From contig JAGWNT010000038.1 of the NCBI GenBank assembly GCA_028871195.1, forward strand, positions 1-34,042: 34,042 nucleotides of DNA. The letters run 5' to 3'. The translations under genes were made by a program, and so were the position numbers. Origin of the DNA: REEB85 sp018971455. Its GTDB lineage: Bacteria > Pseudomonadota > Alphaproteobacteria > Acetobacterales > Acetobacteraceae. The notes under the pieces were generated by a model. That model did not search any database. It worked only from the letters and a program-made list of their open reading frames with translations, and was not told where the DNA came from. Positions 16,063 to 24,299 of this stretch are shown here, one piece after another. Position 1 is the stretch's first letter. Each line of letters begins with the position of its first letter.

Positions 16063-16076
16063 CGCGCCGCGGCGCG
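16063..16076. repeat. 14-bp perfect GC palindrome in a divergent gap
   Basis: CGCGCCGCGGCGCG reads the same on both strands and lies between glpD and the divergent flavoprotein gene. It could be a small hairpin or a regulator site; at this GC level chance is also possible. Confidence 0.5.
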
Positions 16077-16121
16077 CTCGGCAAAGGCTGCGCCCGCCGC
16101 GGATTCGGCCCATAAGGCCGC

Positions 16122-17333
16122 ATGCAACCCGCCCATCCGGACATCCCGCGCGTCGCCGTCATCGGCGCCGGACCCGCCGGCCTGATGGCCGCCGAGACCA
16201 TCGCCCGCGCCGGCATCGCCGTCAGCGTGTTCGACCGCATGCCCTCGCCGGGGCGCAAGCTGCTGATGGCCGGGCGCGGCGGGCTCAACCTCACCCATAG
16301 CGAGGATTTTTCCGCCTTCCTCGGCCGCTACGGCGCCGCGCGCCCCTGGCTGGAGCCGGCGCTGGCCGCCTTTCCGCCGGCCGCCCTGGTCGCGTGGTGC
16401 GAGGGGCTCGGCCAGCCCAGCTTCGTCGGCTCCAGCGGGCGGGTGTTTCCGGTGGCGCTGAAGGCCTCGCCGCTGCTGCGCGCCTGGCTGGGGCGGCTCG
16501 CCGGGCTCGGCGTGCGCCTGCACACCAACCGGCATTTCGAGGGCTGGGACGCCGCCGGCCGGCTCCGCTTCGCCGGCGGCACCCCCGTGGCGGCCGATGC
16601 CACCGTGCTGGCCCTCGGCGGCGCCTCCTGGCCGCGCCTCGGCGCCGATGGCGGCTGGACCGGCTTTCTCGCCGATCTGCCGATCGCCCCGCTGCGCCCG
16701 GCCAATTGCGGCTTCACCGTCACCTGGTCGGCCCATCTGCGCGCCCGCTTCGCCGGCGCGCCGCTGAAGCGCGTGGCCCTCACCTTCGCCGGCCGGCGGG
16801 TGCGCGGCGAGGCCGTGATCACCGAGGCGGGCATCGAGGGCGGTGCGGTCTATGCGCTGGCGGCCGGGCTGCGCGAGGCCATCGCCGCCGACGGGCCGGC
16901 GCGCCTGCTGGTCGATCTGCGCCCCGATCTCGAAGCGGCGGAACTCGCCCGCCGGCTCGACCTGCCGCGCCGCGGCCAGTCGCTCTCCACCTTCCTGCGC
17001 AAGAATGCCGGGCTGTCGCCGGTGGCCGTCGCGCTGGTGCAGGAGGCGCTGCACGGCGGCGACACCACGGCCCTGCCCGCGCTCATCAAATCGCTGCCGC
17101 TGCGCCTGCTCGCCGCCGCGCCGCTGGCGCGCGCCATCTCCACCGCCGGCGGCCTGCGCCGGGAGGCGTTCGACGCGCATTTCATGCTCACCGGGCGCCC
17201 GGGCGTCTTCGCCGCCGGCGAGATGCTGGACTGGGAGGCGCCGACCGGCGGCTACCTGCTGCAGGCCTGCTTCAGCACCGGCGCCGCCGCCGGGCGCGGC
17301 GTGCTTGCCTGGCTCGCGCGCCCTCCGCCCTGA
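16122..17333 (+). CDS. PP4765/HI0933-type FAD flavoprotein
   Basis: This 403-residue protein has a dinucleotide fold at the N-terminus, VAVIGAGPAGLMAAETIARAG at residues 8-28. The stretch GRKLLMAGRGGLNLTHSEDF near 46 is the mark of the HI0933/BaiN-like flavoproteins. FVGSSGRVFPVALKASPLL near 100 and the final GVFAAGEMLDWEAPTGGYLLQACFSTG near 362 match the PP4765 subgroup as I recall it. It is a predicted soluble NAD(P)/FAD oxidoreductase with no agreed substrate. The ATG at 16122 has AAGG a few bases ahead. It is divergent from glpD and convergent with the amidase gene. Confidence 0.88.
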   Translation: MQPAHPDIPRVAVIGAGPAGLMAAETIARAGIAVSVFDRMPSPGRKLLMAGRGGLNLTHSEDFSAFLGRYGAARPWLEPALAAFPPAALVAWCEGLGQPSFVGSSGRVFPVALKASPLLRAWLGRLAGLGVRLHTNRHFEGWDAAGRLRFAGGTPVAADATVLALGGASWPRLGADGGWTGFLADLPIAPLRPANCGFTVTWSAHLRARFAGAPLKRVALTFAGRRVRGEAVITEAGIEGGAVYALAAGLREAIAADGPARLLVDLRPDLEAAELARRLDLPRRGQSLSTFLRKNAGLSPVAVALVQEALHGGDTTALPALIKSLPLRLLAAAPLARAISTAGGLRREAFDAHFMLTGRPGVFAAGEMLDWEAPTGGYLLQACFSTGAAAGRGVLAWLARPPP

Positions 17334-17350
17334 AGCACGCTTCGGGCCAA

Positions 17351-17383
17351 GACGCTTTGCGTCAGACTTCGCGCCAGGGCGCG
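17351..17383. terminator. possible two-way terminator between flavoprotein and amidase genes
   Basis: Two short hairpins lie in the 53-base convergent gap: GACGC-TTT-GCGTC at 17351-17363 and CGCGCC-AG-GGCGCG at 17370-17383. Neither has a long T run, so the call depends mainly on position between two converging stops. Confidence 0.35.
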
Positions 17384-17386
17384 CCG

Positions 17387-19600
17387 CTACGGCAGGCTGA
17401 CAAGCTTGTGGCAGGCGGCATCGAGTTCCGGCACGCCGCTCGGCATGCGGCGCGCCTTGGTCGCCTGCTCATAGGCATAGGCCAGCCGCAGCAGCACCGG
17501 CTCGCTCCAGGCGCGCCCGGCGAAGGTGGCGCCGATCGGATAGCCCGGCGTGTCCTGGAACTTGCCATCGACCATGAGGCCGGCGGTGAAGCCAGCCGGC
17601 ACCTGCACGCTGGGATAGCCGGCCTTGGCGGCGATCGCCGCCCCGGCGGCGCCGGGGAACAGCACGGCGTCGAGCCGGTTCTCGTCCATGTAGGCGTCCA
17701 TGCCCTGGTTGCGCGCCGCGTTCAGGTCCATCCGGCGCGCCGAGATGTACTCCATCTCCTTGAGGTCGCCGGGAGTCGAGGCGGCGGCGAGGAAGATGTC
17801 CTGGCCGAAGCGCAGCGCCTGGGCGGCGTGCTCGGCGTTGAAGGCGACGATGTCGTCCAGCGTGCGGATGGTCGTGCCCTTCGCCCAGTCGCGCAGATAG
17901 AGGTTCATGTCGTGCTTCAGCTCATAGACGAAGACGATCGGCACGCGCGCCACCTGGTAGCGCTGCGGGCTCAGCGGGTTGGTGTTGAGGATCGCCATGT
18001 CCGTGCCGGGCCCGCCGATCCAGCCGCTGGTCGGCATATTCTGGCGCACGATGACCGCGCCATGCTCCTCCAGCACCTTGATCACCTCGGCCATCACGGC
18101 GGCGGCGCGCGGGGTGAGCTTGCTGTAATAGGCGTCGTTGCCGGGATCGGACGGATCGCTCGGCACGCCGATGCGCGCGCCCTTCAGCCCGTCGGCGTCG
18201 AGGAATTTCGTGTAGTCCTTAACCATCGGCTCGGTGGCGGTGGCCGGATCGAGATGGTCGCGCCCGGCCAGCGCGTTGAGCAGGATGGCGGCGTCGCGCA
18301 CCGTGCGGGTCATCGGCCCGGCGGTGTCCTGGCTGGCGGCGATCGGGATGATGCCGGCGCGGCTGATCAGCCCGACCGTCGGCTTGACCGTCACCAGCCC
18401 GTTCTGGCTGGCCGGCGAGAGCAGCGAGCCGGAGGTCTCGGTGCCGATCGATGCCGCAGCGAAGCCGGCCGCCACCGCCACCGCCGAACCGGCGCTCGAC
18501 CCGCCGGGCGGGACGATCGGGATGCCGTTGGCATCGACGCTGGTGGCGTAGGGGTTGAGGACCTGCCCGCCGAGCGAGGAGTAGCCCGCCGGCATGCCGA
18601 CCGCGAGGATGTTGGCGAACTCGGTGAGGTTGGCCTTGCCGAGGATCACCGCGCCGGCCCGGCGCAGGGCGGCGACCAGGGTGGCATCGCGCCGGGCCTG
18701 CGCCCCGGCCAGGGCGAGCGAGCCGGCGGTGGTGTGCTCGTGATCGCCGGTGGCGATGTTGTCCTTGAGCAGGATCGGGATGCCGGCCAGCGGCGGGCGC
18801 CTGGCGTCGCGCGGCATGGCGTCGATCTTCGCCGCGATGGCCAGCGCGTCGGGGTTGATCTCGCGCACCGCGTCGAGCTTCGGGCCGGCGCTGTCATAGG
18901 CGGCGATGCGCGCCAGATAGGCCTTCACCAGGGCCACCGAGGTGGTGCGCCCCTCGGCCAGCGCCCCCTGCAGGTCCGACAGGCTGGCATCGGCGACGCA
19001 GGGCGGCACGGCGGGATTTTCCGCGGGCGACATGGCGGCGGGCGACATGGCGACGGACTCCGGGGCTGGGGCTGCGGGAGGGGGCGTGGCAGGGGCCGCG
19101 GCGACCGCGGCCGAGGGCGGCGGCGCCGCCGGGCCGGCCAGTGGCGGCGGGACGACCGGGGGCGGGACGACCGGGGGCGGCGCGGGCGGCAGCGGCAGGT
19201 CGGCGAAGGCGTCGATGGTCTGGCTCGGCGGCTCGGTCGGCGCGGGCACCGGCGCCGGCGGCACCGGCAGATCGGCGAAGGCGTCGATGGTCTGGTTCGG
19301 CGGTTCGCTCGGCGCGGGCAGCGGCGCCGGCGGCAGCGGCAGCGGCAGCAACGGGGCGCGCACCGCGATGCGCGGTCTCACCGGATAGGGCGGCAGCGGC
19401 AGGGCGTCCGGCGTTGCGGAATCGAGGGTCTGGCTCTGCACCGGGCGCAGCGGCTGCGGGATCAGCGGCGCGAAGGACGGGGTGAGCGGGGCCGCGACGA
19501 CCACCGTGCGGCGCGCCGCCGCCAGGCCTGGCGCGGCGAGCCCGATCGCCGGCGCTGCCGCCGCCAGCGCGCAGAAGGCCAGCCAGCGCGTTCTGCTCAC
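17387..19600 (-). CDS. exported amidase-signature hydrolase with proline-rich linker
   Basis: This protein has about 737 residues. Residues 1-27 form a signal peptide. Residues about 37-200 are a Pro/Ala-rich linker holding two copies of a 24-residue unit with QTIDAFADLP (103-112 and 127-136). From about 205 an amidase-signature domain follows: LAGIPILLKDNIA with catalytic Lys279, PPGGSSAGSAVAVAAG with Ser368/Ser369, and IGTETSGSLLSP with the nucleophile Ser392. All three parts of the Ser-Ser-Lys triad are therefore present, so an active amide hydrolase is expected, probably periplasmic or surface-bound. The GTG at 19600 has GAAGGG a few bases upstream and puts the signal peptide first; a TTG at 19615 is the alternative. 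Amidases of this family normally have about 470-520 residues; the linker explains the excess. It follows the MFS gene by 62 bases and may share its transcript. Confidence 0.87.
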   Translation of the reverse strand: MSRTRWLAFCALAAAAPAIGLAAPGLAAARRTVVVAAPLTPSFAPLIPQPLRPVQSQTLDSATPDALPLPPYPVRPRIAVRAPLLPLPLPPAPLPAPSEPPNQTIDAFADLPVPPAPVPAPTEPPSQTIDAFADLPLPPAPPPVVPPPVVPPPLAGPAAPPPSAAVAAAPATPPPAAPAPESVAMSPAAMSPAENPAVPPCVADASLSDLQGALAEGRTTSVALVKAYLARIAAYDSAGPKLDAVREINPDALAIAAKIDAMPRDARRPPLAGIPILLKDNIATGDHEHTTAGSLALAGAQARRDATLVAALRRAGAVILGKANLTEFANILAVGMPAGYSSLGGQVLNPYATSVDANGIPIVPPGGSSAGSAVAVAAGFAAASIGTETSGSLLSPASQNGLVTVKPTVGLISRAGIIPIAASQDTAGPMTRTVRDAAILLNALAGRDHLDPATATEPMVKDYTKFLDADGLKGARIGVPSDPSDPGNDAYYSKLTPRAAAVMAEVIKVLEEHGAVIVRQNMPTSGWIGGPGTDMAILNTNPLSPQRYQVARVPIVFVYELKHDMNLYLRDWAKGTTIRTLDDIVAFNAEHAAQALRFGQDIFLAAASTPGDLKEMEYISARRMDLNAARNQGMDAYMDENRLDAVLFPGAAGAAIAAKAGYPSVQVPAGFTAGLMVDGKFQDTPGYPIGATFAGRAWSEPVLLRLAYAYEQATKARRMPSGVPELDAACHKLVSLP
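19200..19343. repeat. 72-bp direct repeat, two copies, in the amidase linker
   Basis: Units at 19200-19271 and 19272-19343 differ at only a few positions. They encode the duplicated 24-residue block with QTIDAFADLP and Pro/Ala runs. A smaller 15-base repeat coding VVPPP lies just below it, near 19150-19180. Confidence 0.85.
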
Positions 19601-19662
19601 TCGTTCGCCCTTCAATCGGTTGCCCCCTCCGCCATGCCAGCCCCGCGCCCGCGCCGCAAGCC

Positions 19663-21048
19663 TCACGCGGCCCACGCCGCGAGCAGCCGGTGCACCGCAA
19701 GCCCGGCCAGCAGCGGCGAGACGACATAGGCGCCGAACAGCCAGGTCGCCGCCGAGGTCGCGCCGGCCGCGCCGCCGGGCACGCTGAGCCCGGCGACATT
19801 GGTCACCATGCCGCCCAGCGCCGAGCCGAGCGCGTTGGAAACCATAATCACCATCGTCATCGACGAGGCGGCTAGGTCGCGCTCGCGCTCGGGGGCGGAG
19901 GCGAAGACGCTGGCGCCGAGATGCGGCCAGCACAGGCCGATCCCGAGCCCCATGGCGGCCAGGCACAGCCCGATCGGCCAGATCGGCGCCGAGGGGGCGG
20001 GCATCAGCACGAACAGCCCGGCCAGGCCGAGCGCCATCGCCAGCGGGCCGCTGCGCATGGCGGTGCGCGCGCCGCGCGGCCCAAGGCTGGCGCCGCCGAC
20101 CGAGCCGGTGGTCCAGCCGCCGGACATCAGCGCCGAAAGATAGCCGGCATGCAGCGGCACCAGACCATGCAGCGTCTGCAGGAAGTACGGCACGAAGATT
20201 TCGGTGGTGATGCCGATGATGAGGGTCAGCATCGCCGCATAGGCGGCGCCCAGCGCCACGGTCGGGTTGCAGGCGCCGGTCGGCAGCAATTTCCGCGCCC
20301 CCTGCTCGAGGCGGATGAACAGCGCGAACCCGCCCACCGCCGCCGCCAGCCCGACGACGTTCCAGACCACCTGTGGCGAGGAACTGCCGGCCGAGACGCA
20401 GAGCGCGCTGGCGGCCAGCACGCCAAGGTTGAGCCAGGCCATCCGCCCGCGCGGCGCGGGCGGCCGCGCCAGATCCCTCGGCAGCGCGCGCTCGACCAGG
20501 GCGAGCAGCAGCGGCGCGGCGGCGAAGACCATCCAGAAGGCGAGGCGCCAGGCGTGGTACTGCGCGAACACCCCGCCCACCGCCGGCCCCGCCAGCGTCG
20601 CCACCCCCCAGGCCGCCGAGACCACCGAAATCGCCCGCGCCCAGAGCGTCTCGGCGAACAGCGTGCGCACCATGGTGAAGGACAGGGCCGAGAGCGTGCC
20701 GGCGCCAAGCCCCTGGATGAAGCGGCCGACCAGCAGCGCCGGCATGTTCGGCGCCAGCGCGCAGACCGCCGCCCCCAGGGCGAAGATGCCCAGTGCCGCC
20801 CGATAGCTGCCGCGCGCGCCGACGCGCGCCATCAACCGCGCGCAGCCGGCGCCGCCGAGCAGGGAGGCCACGACATAGAGGGTCGTGCTCCAGGCAAAGA
20901 AGCGCAGCCCGCCGATATCGTGCACCACGGTGGGCAGGATGGTGGTGACGATGAAGGTGCTGATCGCATGGATCACCATGCCGCCGCCCACCACCGCGCT
21001 GCGCTGGGCATTGCCCCCGCGCAGCAATTCCCCCCATCCGCCGGCCAT
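19663..21048 (-). CDS. MFS transporter
   Basis: This 461-residue membrane protein has 12-14 hydrophobic segments. ISTFIVTTILPTVVHDIGG near residue 29 corresponds to the D1-type motif, and GGAGCARLMARVGARGSYRAAL near 65 to motif A. VGRFIQGLGAGTLSALSFTMVR and GVATLAGPAVGGVFAQYHAWRLAFWMVF follow as the motif B/C region of drug-type MFS proteins. The ATG at 21048 has GGGGA six bases upstream. A TTG 99 bases further up would add a segment within the intergenic promoter and is unlikely. It is divergent from the DenD-like dehydrogenase gene with a shared 113-base control region, so the two may be co-regulated. Substrate unknown; a sugar acid is a guess from the neighbour. Confidence 0.9.
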   Translation of the reverse strand: MAGGWGELLRGGNAQRSAVVGGGMVIHAISTFIVTTILPTVVHDIGGLRFFAWSTTLYVVASLLGGAGCARLMARVGARGSYRAALGIFALGAAVCALAPNMPALLVGRFIQGLGAGTLSALSFTMVRTLFAETLWARAISVVSAAWGVATLAGPAVGGVFAQYHAWRLAFWMVFAAAPLLLALVERALPRDLARPPAPRGRMAWLNLGVLAASALCVSAGSSSPQVVWNVVGLAAAVGGFALFIRLEQGARKLLPTGACNPTVALGAAYAAMLTLIIGITTEIFVPYFLQTLHGLVPLHAGYLSALMSGGWTTGSVGGASLGPRGARTAMRSGPLAMALGLAGLFVLMPAPSAPIWPIGLCLAAMGLGIGLCWPHLGASVFASAPERERDLAASSMTMVIMVSNALGSALGGMVTNVAGLSVPGGAAGATSAATWLFGAYVVSPLLAGLAVHRLLAAWAA

Positions 21049-21133
21049 GCCATTCCCCACCTGCCGTGGCAGGATGCCGGAAAATGCGCGCAAAGGAAGC
21101 CCGGACGGGTGGGCGGGCGTGGCAGGGATAATT

Positions 21134-21148
21134 ATTGGATATAACAAT
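21134..21148. promoter_or_regulatory. candidate operator between MFS and DenD-like genes
   Basis: ATTGGATATAACAAT has inverted ends (ATTG...CAAT) around a seven-base AT-rich centre, in the only AT-rich patch of this divergent gap. Similar ATTG-CAAT palindromes are bound by GntR-family regulators such as VanR and UxuR. No regulator gene is present in the window. Confidence 0.4.
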
Positions 21149-21161
21149 CATGGAGCATAGC

Positions 21162-22139
21162 ATGCGGATCTCGATCCTGGGCGCCGGCGGGTTTCTCGGC
21201 CGCAAGATTGCGGCGGCGCTGGCGGAACAGGGCACGCTCGGAGGTCGGGCGGTCACCGCGCTGACCCTGTTCGACGTCGCCGCCCCCGCGGCCCCGGCGG
21301 CGCCGTTCGCGGTGACCTGCCTCGCGGGCGACGTCGCCGACCTGCCGGCGGCGGCGATCCCGCCGGGCACGGATGTGGTGTTCCACCTCGCCGCGGTGGT
21401 GAGTGCGGCCGCCGAGGCGGAGTACGATCTCGGCATGCGGGTCAACCTGGCCGGCACCGAGGCGGTGATCGGCGCCTGCCGCCGGCTCGCAGCACCCCCC
21501 CGTGTGGTGTTCACCAGCTCGGTCGCGAGCTTCTCCGGCGGCCAGGGCGCCCTGCTCGCCGACGATGCGCGCCAGCTGCCGGCCAACAGCTACGGCGCGC
21601 AGAAGGCGGCGGGCGAATTGCTGCTGGCCGATGCGTCGCGCCGCGGCTTCCTCGATGCGGTGAGCCTGCGCCTGCCCACGGTGGTGGTGCGCCCCGGCCG
21701 CCCCAACAAGGCGGCCAGCAGCTTCGTCTCGTCGATCCTGCGCGAGCCTCTGCTGGGGCTGGAGGCGGAGCTGCCGGTGGGCGACGATTTTGCCGTCTGG
21801 GTGGCCAGCCCGCGGCGCGCCACGGACTGGCTGCTGCATGCCGCGACGATGAGCAACGCGACCCTCGGGCTCGACCGCGGCATCAACCCGCCGGGGGTGA
21901 GCGCCACCGTGCGGGAGCTTCTGGCCGCCCTGGAGGTGGTGCGGCCGGGGGCCTCCGCGCTGATCCGGCGGGTTCCGGACCCGGCCATCGCCGCGATCGT
22001 CGGCGGGTGGCCGGCGGGCTTCGTGCCGGTGCGCGCGCGGCAGCTCGGCTTCGCGCCACATGAGAGTCTGGTCGAGCTGGTGCACGCCTTCGTTGCAGAC
22101 GACCTGGCCGCCACACGGCATGAGCGCGGGCTGGGCTGA
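21162..22139 (+). CDS. DenD-like NAD-dependent sugar-acid dehydrogenase (extended SDR)
   Basis: This 325-residue extended short-chain dehydrogenase has ILGAGGFLGRKIAAAL at residues 5-20 (the GxxGxxG loop), VFHLAAVVSAAAEAEYDLGMRVNL near 76, VVFTSSVASF near 120 and the catalytic SYGAQKA (YxxxK). The stretch LRLPTVVVRPGRPNKAASSFVSSILREP and the WVASPRRATDWLLHA block are typical of the D-erythronate dehydrogenase (DenD) group, which oxidises D-erythronate to a 2-oxo acid. The partner kinase and aldolase/isomerase genes of that pathway are not in the window. I start at the ATG at 21162 because GGAG lies six bases before it; ATG 21150 and TTG 21135 are alternatives. Confidence 0.83.
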   Translation: MRISILGAGGFLGRKIAAALAEQGTLGGRAVTALTLFDVAAPAAPAAPFAVTCLAGDVADLPAAAIPPGTDVVFHLAAVVSAAAEAEYDLGMRVNLAGTEAVIGACRRLAAPPRVVFTSSVASFSGGQGALLADDARQLPANSYGAQKAAGELLLADASRRGFLDAVSLRLPTVVVRPGRPNKAASSFVSSILREPLLGLEAELPVGDDFAVWVASPRRATDWLLHAATMSNATLGLDRGINPPGVSATVRELLAALEVVRPGASALIRRVPDPAIAAIVGGWPAGFVPVRARQLGFAPHESLVELVHAFVADDLAATRHERGLG

Positions 22140-22168
22140 GGGCAGGTCTGGGTTGAGGGCAGGTCTGG
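22137..22168. repeat. short direct repeat after the DenD-like gene
   Basis: TGAGGGCAGGTCTGG occurs at 22137-22151 and again at 22154-22168, a 17-base period. The first copy contains the stop codon of the gene. The rest of the 196-base gap to 22335, the longest in the window, shows no clear promoter; it includes GTTA-n8-TAAC at about 22193-22208. Confidence 0.7.
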
Positions 22169-22335
22169 CAAAAATGCCACAGCCGTGACTCGTTACACGA
22201 AGTTAACGCGGGCAGGGTAAAGCGATGGATTGATCGGGCAGGTAATCAAGCCCACAAGGCGGGTATTGGCGCCGCGCGGCGTTGCGACCGAAATGGCGGG
22301 CGCATGTCCGGCGGCGACGGGTTGTAGCTGGCGAC

Positions 22336-24204
22336 ATGGCGGGTTTTTCGACTCTCGGCTTCCTCGCAGGCGGCCGTCGCGGCGGTGATTCCACCCCCCG
22401 GCGATGGGGGGTCTTTGCCCGCGACGCCGAGGCGCCGATCCGCCACCGCCGCCCGCTCGGCGAGATCGTGCGCCACGTTCCGCAGACCCTGCGCGCCCTG
22501 GTGCGGGCCGACGAGATGTGGCTGGTGGCGCTGGCCGCGTTCGTCGGCCTCGGCGCCGGGCTGTCGGTCGCGTTCATGAGCTGGTCCACCCAACTCATGC
22601 ACCAGCTGCTGTTCCATATCGGGCCGCATGAGCGGCTCAGCGGGCAGGTCGATCTGCCGGCCTGGCGGCTGCTCCTGGTGCTGCCGCTGGGCGGGCTCGC
22701 CGTCGGACTGTTCGGCTATGCGCTGGTGCGCTGGTGGCAGCGCCCGATGATCGACCCGATCGAGGCCAACGCGCTCTATGGCGGGCGCATGTCGCTCAAT
22801 GACAGTCTGTTCGTGGTGCTGCAGACGATGCTGTCCAACAGCGTCGGCGCCTCGGTGGGGCTGGAGGCGGGCTACGCGCAGATGGGCTCGGCCCTGGCCA
22901 GCCGGCTCGGGCGGATGTTCCGGCTGCGGCGCAACGATCTGCGCCTGCTGGTCGGCTGCGGTGCCGCCGGGGCGATCGGGGCGGCGTTCAACGCGCCGCT
23001 GACCGGCGCCTTCTACGCCTTCGAGCTGATCATCGGCACCTACACGCTGGCCACGCTCGCGCCGGTGCTGATGTCCTCCATCGTCGCCGTGACGGTCATC
23101 CGCATGATCTTCCCCGACGAGGGCGGCTTCGACATCCGCGTGCCGACGGCGATCGATCCGTCCAACTACCTGCCGATCCTGGTTCTCGGCGTGGTCTGCG
23201 CGGCCGGCGGCATCCTCATCATGCGCGGCGTGACGCTGACGGAGCAGGCCTTCCGGCGCAGCGGCGTGCCGCCCTGGGCGCGGCCGATCTTCGGCGGGCT
23301 GGCGGTGGCGCTGATGGCGCTGGTCTCGCCGCAGGTGCTGAGCTCCGGCCATGCGGCCCTCAGCGTCGGGCTCGACGCCCCCTACCCGATGCGCCAGGTG
23401 GCGCTGCTGATCGTGCTCAAGGCGCTGGCCTCGGCGATCTCGCTCGGCTCGGGCTTCCGCGGCGGCCTGTTCTTCGCCTCGCTGTTCCTCGGCGCGCTGA
23501 CCGGCAAGCTCTACGCCGGGGCGCTGGCGGCGACCGGCCTGGTTTCCAGCATTCCGCCGGTGGTGTGCGCGCTGGTCGGCATGAGCGGCATGGCGGTGGC
23601 CATCGTCGGCGGGCCGCTGACGATGGCGTTCCTGGCGCTGGAAAGCACCGGCAGCCTGCCGCTGACGGTGGCGGTGGTGGCGGCGGCGGTAATCTCGGCG
23701 CTGACCGTGCGGCGCACCTTCGGCTATTCCTTCGCCACCTGGCGCTTCCATCTGCGCGGCGAGGCGATCCGCAGCGCCGTGGATATCGGCTGGATGCGCA
23801 ACCTGACGGTCGGGCGGATGATGCGGCGCGAGGTGCGCACGGTGCGTGGCGACACCAACCTCGCCGCGTTCCGCCGCGACGTGCCGCTGGGGGCCGCCAA
23901 CCGCGTCGTCGTCATCGACGATGCGGGGCGCTATGCCGGCATCGTGCCGGTGGCAGAGGCGCATGCGGTGGACGGCACCGCGGAGACGCTGACCGATCTG
24001 TTGCATTGCCGTGACGACGTGCTGCTGCCGCAGATGACCATCAAGGAGGCGGTGGCGCTGTTCGAGCAGGCCGAGGCGGACGCGCTGGCGGTGGTGGACA
24101 GCCGGGAGAGCCGGCGGGTCATCGGTTTGCTGACCGAACATTTCGCCTTGCGCAGGTACAGCGAGGAGCTCGACCGCCGGCGGCGGGAGCTGTCCGGCGA
24201 GTAG
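22336..24204 (+). CDS. ClC-family chloride channel/antiporter with CBS domains
   Basis: This 622-residue protein has a cytoplasmic N-terminus of about 60 residues and a ClC membrane domain to about 475. It is followed by two CBS motifs, about 485-545 (LTVGRMMRREVRTV) and 550-610 (LLPQMTIKEAVALFEQAEADALAVVD). The gating-glutamate region reads SVGLEAGYAQ with Glu177 in place of the usual GREGP, and GMSGMAVAIVGGPLTMAFLALESTG matches the conserved helix N-O region. The selectivity motif GSGIP is not seen; the matching place reads DPIEANAL (140-147), and GGLFFASL stands for GGxFxPSL. Members move Cl- and often H+, and in enterobacteria support acid survival. The ATG at 22336 has a weak ribosome site; a TTG at 22282 would add 18 basic residues. 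mprF follows after 95 bases. Confidence 0.88.
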   Translation: MAGFSTLGFLAGGRRGGDSTPRRWGVFARDAEAPIRHRRPLGEIVRHVPQTLRALVRADEMWLVALAAFVGLGAGLSVAFMSWSTQLMHQLLFHIGPHERLSGQVDLPAWRLLLVLPLGGLAVGLFGYALVRWWQRPMIDPIEANALYGGRMSLNDSLFVVLQTMLSNSVGASVGLEAGYAQMGSALASRLGRMFRLRRNDLRLLVGCGAAGAIGAAFNAPLTGAFYAFELIIGTYTLATLAPVLMSSIVAVTVIRMIFPDEGGFDIRVPTAIDPSNYLPILVLGVVCAAGGILIMRGVTLTEQAFRRSGVPPWARPIFGGLAVALMALVSPQVLSSGHAALSVGLDAPYPMRQVALLIVLKALASAISLGSGFRGGLFFASLFLGALTGKLYAGALAATGLVSSIPPVVCALVGMSGMAVAIVGGPLTMAFLALESTGSLPLTVAVVAAAVISALTVRRTFGYSFATWRFHLRGEAIRSAVDIGWMRNLTVGRMMRREVRTVRGDTNLAAFRRDVPLGAANRVVVIDDAGRYAGIVPVAEAHAVDGTAETLTDLLHCRDDVLLPQMTIKEAVALFEQAEADALAVVDSRESRRVIGLLTEHFALRRYSEELDRRRRELSGE

Positions 24205-24224
24205 GGTTTCCGCCGGCCCGCCGC

Positions 24225-24241
24225 GCCGCCGACCCGGCGGC
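24225..24241 (+). terminator. GC hairpin after the ClC gene
   Basis: GCCGCCG-ACC-CGGCGGC is a perfect seven-pair stem with a three-base loop, 21 bases after the ClC stop. No T run follows, so it may slow rather than end transcription into mprF. Confidence 0.4.
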
Positions 24242-24299
24242 TGACCGGGGCGGATGCAGGTCATTGCCACGGACCCGGCGGTGTGCCATCCACCGCGCA

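Noticed and set aside
16394..19729. A 1111-residue open frame on the plus strand
   Set aside because: It lies across the flavoprotein gene in another phase and antisense to the amidase. Its Arg/Gly/His-rich translation has no domain; it is a product of high third-position GC.
19601..21586. Upstream continuation of the amidase frame giving a 1399-residue protein
   Set aside because: The extension runs through the MFS gene in a different phase and reads as low-complexity Arg/Gly/Ala. The signal peptide at the GTG of 19600 marks the real start.
22230..22249. TTGAT...ATCAA inverted repeat resembling an FNR box before the ClC gene
   Set aside because: FNR/FixK boxes have four bases between the half-sites; here there are ten, so the match is not credible.
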